The translations under genes and the position numbers were made by a program. From NCBI GenBank assembly GCA_007449985.2, contig VIIQ02000136.1:62001-126000 (forward strand): a stretch of DNA of 64,000 bases, read 5' to 3'. Positions within the stretch are counted from its first letter, which is position 1; the number at the start of each line of letters is the position of its first letter. Below the pieces are notes generated by a model. It was not told where the DNA came from, did no database searches, and worked only from the letters and a program-made list of their open reading frames with translations. Positions 57,900-64,000 of this stretch are shown here, one piece after another. This DNA is from Desmodesmus armatus (taxonomy: Eukaryota > Chlorophyta > Chlorophyceae > Sphaeropleales > Scenedesmaceae).

Positions 57900-60001
57900 A
57901 TGAGTCGGCGAGCCAGCAGCACAGCTGCTATCGTGGTGCTCTTGCTGCTGGCTTGCTGCACCAGTTGCTTGGGGATGGAAGCAGAACTGAAGTGCAGCGC
58001 CTGTGAAGCAGTGGTGAGTAAGCAGTTCCATATAACAAACGGTTTCAGTGTCGCTATCACAAGGCTGTGCATGCGTATGCAACTGCAGCAGAGACACTGC
58101 CGCACGGTTGTCTCTAGAAGTGCGTACTGCTCATGAAGTGCAGACGGTCTTTCAGAAGCCTAGTAGCGCAAGCGTAGTCTTCGTGTAATAGCTTAAGTTG
58201 TTGGAAAGTTTGGCACAAGGTGGCTCGCAGACAGGGATACAACTGCTGCAACCACCCGATGGTGCTGTCTGTCTGTCTCCTGCACAGGCAGCAGAGCTTC
58301 AACGCAAGTTGGAAGCAGAGCTGCCACGACAGCAGTTGGATCTGAGGCACAGGCTGGACAAGAATGGACAGCGATATGGCAAGATTATTGACTGGAAGTG
58401 AGTGACTGCGTCACACTTACAGTACCCCCCCCCCCCCCACACACACACATGCCCGGGTCACCCTGACCATACCTTACATCCACAACAAGCCGGCATCAGA
58501 GCGCCACAGGCTTGAAATGGTTCCCTTTCAACAGCTGTTATCGCTTGTCCAAACTTCCTGTTGTTGCAGCAGAGCGTCGTCAGTCTGCCAGGGGCTGATA
58601 TGCTGGTGCACTGCTGCGCAGCTAGCCTGGCTGGGCCAGCTGTTGCTGCACTGTCACAAATGTTCGGTTGTGTCGTCCCTCTTCGCTCTCCTTCTGTTGC
58701 TGCTGCAGAGTCAGTGAGATCAGGGCTGTCAACCTTCTAGAGGACCTGTGTGAAACCATGGAGGATTACACATTGGTCACACCCAGCAGCAGCAGCAATG
58801 CATCAGACAGCAACAGCACAGCGACTGAACAGCAGCAGCAGCAACCGCTGCAGCCAACATGGGTGAAATACAAGGGAGATGGCCGTGTGAAAGTGGCCAA
58901 GTCTGAAAGGTAAGACTCTTGGCGACTATGGCTTTGCGCACAACTGAGCTTCCCACATGCAGAGGCTACCAGACCTGCATGCTGTGTCTGTGATAGACAT
59001 GCCTCCTGAGACCCTGTACCTTGTAAGCTACCACTGTCTCGTGTTGCCTTTTGTCCCCATAACTCTGCCTGGCTGCCTGCGCGTCAGCGCTGCGCCCTAC
59101 ATCAGTCGCATGTCACAGTAGGGCATCAAACAGCTGCACACCGCCCCTCCCCTTGCAGAGTGAAGCCCTTGCAGAGCAATGGCTTTCAGCTGCAGGAGCT
59201 GGTTGCTGTCGACCTGCCAGCCAATTCCATCGAACCTGCCTTGCTTACCCCCCTCACCCCCTGTACTGCTTCCTTGAAGCCCCACGTCCCTAGACCCTAT
59301 GGCAACCTCGCCCTGCTTCAGCCTTAGGCATTCTGCAGGAGTTTGACAGCAGCAGCAGAGCATCAAGCAGTCCCATCCACAGACTGAACCTGGCCTGCAT
59401 GCTCCGTCTGTTGCCCCCTGTTCTCCCCGGGGCAAAATCTCAACTGAAAGCTTCACTGACTTGGAAAATGCTGCTGCTGCATTATTTTGCAGGCCCGGTA
59501 GTGCGGAGGAGCAGCTGCGGCAGAAGCAGCTGAAGACTGTCTGTGGGATGCTGCTGGAGTCAAACGAAGAAGAGGTTATGGAAGCCTTAACGAGTGACCT
59601 ACACAAACCACTGACCTGTGCTCCTTGCGATGACCACGACCCTCGGCCATCCAGCCCCCCCCCCCCTGATGTGTCCTGCTGTCCCCCCCTGCGCCCACTG
59701 TCATGCTTCGGCCCTGAGCCCCACTAACCCACCCCTGCTGCCTGATCATTCCACACTTTGCAGGCCTGACAGTGCGGAAGAGCAGCTTCGTCAGAAGCAG
59801 CTGAAGACCTTTTGCGGGATGCTGCTGGAGTCAAATGAAGAGGAGGTTATGGAGGCATTGATGAGTGACCAGTTCTCAGAAGGTGTGACCCCTGTGCTGT
59901 GCCAGCAGATCACCAACAGGTGCAAGGGAAAGGACTACAGCAGCAGCAGTAGTGAGGAGGGCGTGGGGCTGCTTCTTCAGAAGAGTTGTGACAGTAGGTA
60001 G
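57900..60001 (+). CDS. Canopy-family (DUF3456, saposin-like) ER protein
   Basis: Exons 57900-58013, 58288-58397, 58709-58909 and 59764-60001 sum to 663 nt (220 residues) with matching phases. The signal peptide is clear (STAAIVVLLLLACCTSCLG). The mature protein starts with ELKCSACEAV, then LDLRHRLDKNGQRYGKIIDW, SEIRAVNLLEDLCETMEDYT, a Ser/Gln insert, WVKYKGDGRVK, LKTFCGMLLESNEEEVMEAL and PVLCQQITNRCKG. This is the Canopy pattern of a six-cysteine saposin-like core with a KxxDW segment. Animal members are ER-resident helpers of receptor folding; the algal role is unknown. It ends in a Ser-rich tail without a clear KDEL. A second version of the last exon lies at 59493. TGTAA is at 60207-60211. 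Confidence 0.92.
59493..59727 (+). CDS. Alternative/duplicated last exon of the Canopy gene
   Basis: 59491-59600 duplicates 59762-59871, acceptor included, and has the same phase. It encodes PGSAEEQLRQKQLKTVCGML and LESNEEEVMEALTSD, close to the main copy, then continues in frame with a proline-rich tail to a TAA at 59725-59727. Of 14 differing codons, 11 are synonymous. If spliced in place of 59764-60001 it would give 219 residues but lose the last cysteines (PVLCQQITNRC). It could be a terminal alternative exon or a relic. Confidence 0.5.
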
Positions 60002-61030
60002 TGTGGGTTTGTAGTAGATAGCGTGCCATGGAGTGATGAGAGAAGAGGGTTGGAGTGCAGGAAGGTTTTCAAGGTCTGCACACTGATTGTGGCTGCTACA
60101 GTACTGGGTACCTGCTCTGTCGAGCGCTGAAGAAAAGTGGAGAGCTGCTGCATGCCAATGTCTGGTGGCGGCACTGAAACGTGCTGTCACACACGGTATT
60201 CAAAGTTGTAACACTGTGCTTCTTGAAGGTTGTTTTGGGGTGACGCGCAAGGTGTTGAGTTTGCTTTTGTGTGTGTTGCGTCAGCAGTGGGAGGGTTGCT
60301 TTATTGTGCTCCGTGGGCCTCTCTGGGCCAGTGACTGCCATTATTGGGGCCTTGCTGTGAGGGGGGGGGTGCCATTTTGCAATAGCCACCGTGACAGCAC
60401 CAACTTAGCTCCTGTTACTGATGATTGATGGCCACCAATCGCAACTTCACAACACAAGCACCAACTTCAGGCCGTATCATCAGCATCCAACAACAACATG
60501 CATGCCACGTCGTCAGTGATCCCCAAGCAGCAACTTCCAGCCACCACACAACTTCAAACTCAAGCTCACTTCAGCCTCTGCGATCTTACTACAACACAAC
60601 TTCAAACTCAAGCTCACTTCAAGGGCCACAAGCCAACACCACACAGCAGCAAGCTCAAATCCTGTCCCCAAGCAGCAACCAACCGGCAACACAAAAAGCA
60701 AGCAGCCCAAAGCTGCTACTACCGAAGTAGTGACTACTACTTTGAGCTCTGCCACCGATGCTGTGAAGCACTACAACACATCTCGTGCGCAGCACGAGTA
60801 GCGCAAGCCCAAAGAAGGCACACCCAGCTCGCCAGCAGCTGTACAGCACCGGACGGGCCCGTTGGAATTGCTGCTCGCTCAACAGGAATTGGTCCGTGCT
60901 GATCGTGTCCCGGCAGCAGCAACAAGAAGAACAACACTGGCAGGCAACTACCTCTGCAAGGCCGGCCTTCACGGCTTACCCCCCCAAACACACCCAGACC
61001 AGGTGCACACAGCCCAACACAGCCTCGCAT
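60002..61030. other. Region between convergent genes
   Basis: 3' flanks of the Canopy gene (TGTAA 60207-60211) and of the minus-strand gene. It contains a repeated 27-nt phrase (acaacttcaaactcaagctc...) at about 60548-60575 and 60596-60624 in a C/A-rich stretch. No exon was recognised. Confidence 0.45.
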
Positions 61031-62895
61031 TCAAGCACTGCGTACGGCAACGGCGGCGATGATGGATCGCAGACCCTGGTGCTTGTTCAGCACTTCCTCC
61101 ACCGCTGCCGGGCCCTTGTGATAGGCCTCCTCAAACTCCCCATACAGCTCGACCCTCTTCACTCCCTCTTCCAGGCCGCCCCATTGAGCAACGCACGAGG
61201 AGAGGCGCTCCTTCTCAAGCTCACGCCTGAGGCGCTCAATCTCGCGCCTTGCAGAGTCCAACTCCGTCATCTGCTGGCTCTCTGTGGCAGGCGGACGCAT
61301 GGTCAGGAGGGTTGTGTCAGGCAGAGGATAAGGAATTGAAGTCTGGCAGGGAATAACGGAGTGACTGGAGTGAAAGGCTCTAGATCTGTACAGCTGGAAG
61401 GGTGCGGTAGGCTTTGTCTGTGCAGCTGGCAGGGTTTGAAAGCTTTAAGGCACTGTCTGTACAGCTGGCAGGGTGTGAAAGACTGTGTCTGCACTACAGC
61501 TGAGCTTGCAGACCTAGGGTGTGAAAGGGGTTTGTCTGCGCAGCTGGCAGGGTGCGGAAGGCTCTGTCTGTACGCTGTACGCTGTGGCTGGCAGGGTGCG
61601 GTAAGCTTTGTCTGCAGAGTTGCAAGGCTGGCAACACGGTGTGAACGGCTGTGTCTACTCGTGCCGCATCACCTTAGGCAACCTCCTTGACACTTGAGCT
61701 TACTATCCACCAAGGCAAGCAAGCAGTCCAAGTCACCCTCACCTGCTGCAGCCACGTCGCCCTCCTTGGCCTTGTCTGACATGGGAGTGTCACTGCCCTC
61801 AGCCTTGCCCCCCTCCACCTGCAGGCGAGCCCTATTGCCCTCACCAGCACCTTCAAGGCACAGCACAGCACACGCCATTGGTCAGTCACCAAGTTGGTAG
61901 GACCCTGGCTGTTTGCACTGGCCAGTGCCATGGTGACTAATGGTCTGCCCTTGTGCTTGCACGTACTAGGTTCCTAGCATGGCTGGCACTCAATGCATTG
62001 GCTGTAAAAAACATTTGATGTATTTGGTCAACCCAATCAGCTGCTCCACCCCTGAGCAGCCTCCCCAGCATGCTCTTTGACACAGGTACCCCCCCCAAAA
62101 CACACACACAACACACATAAAGGCTGATGCATTGACAGCGGCGCTTAGCAAATTATTGACCAGCCGTGATGCGGTTTCTGCATACAAAAAACCAGCACAA
62201 GCCCTGCCCTGGCCTTGACACTCACCCTTGCTGACTGTGCGCTGGTCTTTTGGAGGCCGTGCTCCACCTTCACCAAAGGCTTCATCTACATACAGAAAAG
62301 TGAAAGAAATTCAAACATGCTTCGGCAGGAGACCGTGGGTGGCGTTTGGCGGGCACTACGTAGTACACAGTTGCATCGCAGTTGCATCCACTGATCCCAC
62401 CTGAAGTCCTGGCCCTGTTGGCAGCAACTCCGTTGATGTTTGAAAGCATAGTGATCTGGAGGTGTTGGACGCAACCAGGTACCAGACACTGAGAACTGAA
62501 CTCACGCAAGTGAGAGATCTACTCGAGGATGAGAGATTTATCGCTGTAAAGGTGATGTGAGAGCAGACCGGAAGGATGCGTTGCTGTCTGATCCAGTTTT
62601 CGCTATTAATCTCTGGTCCAAACCTCGAATTTCCAAAAAGGTTTAGCAAGATTCCCAAATGTCAGAAAAGGTTTTAGCAAGATTCCGAATTGTTGACAAC
62701 TTTGTAATAACGCAAAATAAGAGCGTTTGCCACGACCAAAACGGTGTATAGCTGCGGACAAACCTCTCAGGGCATCCTTTGCCACCAACGCTTCCGGATC
62801 AACAGCACCAGCAACAAGTTCATGCACCACTTTCCACCCTTGCACACGCTGCCCGCAGGCCCTGCAACGACGTTCCCATTCATCTCTGCGGACGC
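61031..62895 (-). CDS. Unrecognised protein with C-terminal coiled coil, 5' end not found
   Basis: Four minus-strand exons join in phase: 62895-62764, 62285-62226, 61850-61743 and 61281-61031 (stop TGA). The first reads VRRDEWERRCRACGQRVQGW then KVVHELVAGAVDPEALVAKD, with a CxxC pair. The next two are Gly/Lys/Glu-rich (EGGARPPKDQRTVSKG; GDTPMSDKAKEGD-like). The last begins with a coiled coil (MTELDSARREIERLRRELEK) and ends GPAAVEEVLNKHQGLRSI. All four junctions are phase 1, which argues for a real gene. The first donor is weak (gtttgt). The start and any upstream exons lie right of 62895 and were not identified. I do not recognise the family. Confidence 0.6.
61375..61650 (+). repeat. Minisatellite, about 40-60 bp units
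   Basis: Five or six copies of a unit around cagctggcagggtg followed by a variable tail (cggaaggctctgtctg, tgaaagactgtgtctg). It sits in the intron between 61282 and 61742 of the minus-strand gene. Confidence 0.8.
62628..62690. repeat. Short tandem repeat
   Basis: aaaaggtttagcaagattcc and aaaaggttttagcaagattc form two adjacent copies of about 33 bp in an intron of the minus-strand gene. Confidence 0.7.
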
Positions 62896-64000
62896 CTGCA
62901 ATCAAAAGGTACCAGGTAAATGTAGGAGTGGTACGTGAACACTGTTGCACTGTTGCACTGCCTCGGTGCGTTTGTAAAACCGCAGCGACGCGATCGTTTT
63001 TGGAACAGTTTGGAAAATATTAGTTTCAAAGTGTTTTGACAAACCTGGTGCAAACTAAAGGTCTAGCAGCTTCCTGCTGCTGCCAGCTGTCAGATTGATG
63101 ACTCACTCACTTTGCGGTTCTGGTTTGGGAAGCAGCTTACATAGAGGTCACAACCCCTGCTTCTGTGTTGCAGAAAGAGAGACAGAGCAGCAGGCCTGGT
63201 TTCACCCCATCAGCGTACACGCCAAGGCGGTCTACATGAGATGACATCATTCACTGGTTGGGCGGCTGCGAGTGACAGCTAGACAGCAGTGCATTGTGAA
63301 GCATACAGTGTGCTGGACCCGCCTGTTGACTGGTTTGTGCTGGACTCTCGCCACTGTGGTATACGCCTGTGACCGGCTGTGTGCTGGACTCTCACTGTTG
63401 ACCTGGACTCCACCTGTTGACCGGCTGTGCGCTGGAATCTCGTGGCAGACCGTCTGTGTGCTGGGCTCTAGCTTCTGAGCTGTGCACTTTTTGCTTGGGC
63501 TGGAGCACCTCAGCATCAATAGCCTTTCTGTTCTCTTTGCAGGCTCTCTCATCCCCTCCTGCCTACGTCAACACCCAGCACAAGAGAAGCCAAGTCCTCA
63601 TTAGGTGCCCCCATTCCCCTGCCTACACCATGTTCACGCTGACACCTGCGCTTGTACACGCCAAGGCGGTCTACAGAGGTGTCTTCTATTCACTTGTTGG
63701 GTGGCTGAAATTGACAGCTGGACAGCAATGCATTGTGGAATGTTCACTTGTTGGGTGGCTGACAGTGACAGCAGGACACCAAAGCAGTGTGAAACGTTCA
63801 CTTGTTGGGTGGCTGAAAGTGACAGCTGGGACAGCACTGCATTGTGAAGTGGCAAACTGCCTGCAGACAGGCCGCAAGGCTCGGTCCGGCAAACTGCGCG
63901 CAGGCATGCCTGCCGGCAAGGCTGGGCTCGGCAAGCCACCTGTGTGCTGGACTCTGGCCTCTATGCTATTGACAGATGAAACTTTGAGTTTTTTTATTTG
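62896..64000. other. Right-edge region with minisatellites
   Basis: No exon was supported, although 5' exons of the minus-strand gene should lie here or beyond. Repeats are listed separately. Confidence 0.4.
63190..63855 (+). repeat. 54-bp minisatellite and related copies
   Basis: ttcacttgttgggtggctga starts three adjacent units of about 54 bp (63697, 63748, 63799), and a diverged single unit sits at 63249. The phrase gtacacgccaaggcggtcta precedes both groups (63216 and 63654), so the whole block was copied about 440 bp apart. Between them gtgctggactct recurs several times. Confidence 0.8.

Noticed and set aside
62437..62556. Plus-strand helix-like segment (TRYQTLRTELTQVRDLL)
   Set aside because: It lies in an intron of a better supported minus-strand gene and has no splice partners; kept only as a note.

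Overview
The window reads as nuclear DNA of a green alga. Genes are broken into many short exons with GT-AG introns (acceptors are typically tgctgcag). CAG/CTG microsatellites and long G runs are abundant, and TGTAA, the chlorophyte poly(A) signal, lies behind several stop codons. The proteins match plant/algal families: a plastoglobule M48 peptidase, a DUF1995 plastid protein, ribosomal protein L14, and a gametolysin-type M11 peptidase. A complete CCDC39/FAP59 gene, whose product is the ciliary 96-nm ruler, implies motile flagella, so a chlamydomonadalean/chlorophycean alga is the best guess. The species is not identified.

Layout. 0-14 kb: 3' part of a CAP-domain secreted protein (+), a secreted class 3 lipase (+), the PGM48 homologue (+), a DUF1349 protein (-), and a 101-residue protein of unknown function (+). 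15.4-19.6 kb: repeat block with a degenerate chromodomain Ty3/gypsy element (-) and a 1.02-kb tandem duplication. 20.7-25 kb: SET-domain protein (+). 26.1-30.5 kb: RPL14 (+) with a 3.5-kb satellite-filled intron. 31.2-39.6 kb: CCDC39/FAP59 (+, 24 exons, 957 codons). 39.8-46.7 kb: DUF1995 protein (+) with a 4.26-kb intron holding poly-G, telomere-like and AT-rich tracts. 48.6-55.9 kb: secreted protein combining bulb-lectin, jacalin and M11 gametolysin domains (+), with an in-frame stop and frameshifts. 57.9-60.0 kb: Canopy/DUF3456 ER protein (+) with a duplicated last exon. 61.0-62.9 kb: 3' part of an unrecognised coiled-coil gene (-). The right edge is minisatellite.

The genes are a normal eukaryotic mix and form no operon or pathway. 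Exon boundaries were set by reading-frame continuity and splice phase. Where exon lengths sum to a multiple of three with matching phases (lipase, PGM48, DUF1349, 101-aa gene, SET, RPL14, CCDC39, Canopy) the model is strong. The DUF1995 and M11 models need one-base shifts at C/G runs, which may be assembly errors or real damage.

The most striking feature is recurrent. In at least five genes short tandem duplications copy an exon-intron junction and leave decoy splice sites and partial exons next to the real ones. In the Canopy gene the copied last exon has diverged mainly at synonymous sites, so both copies may be in use.
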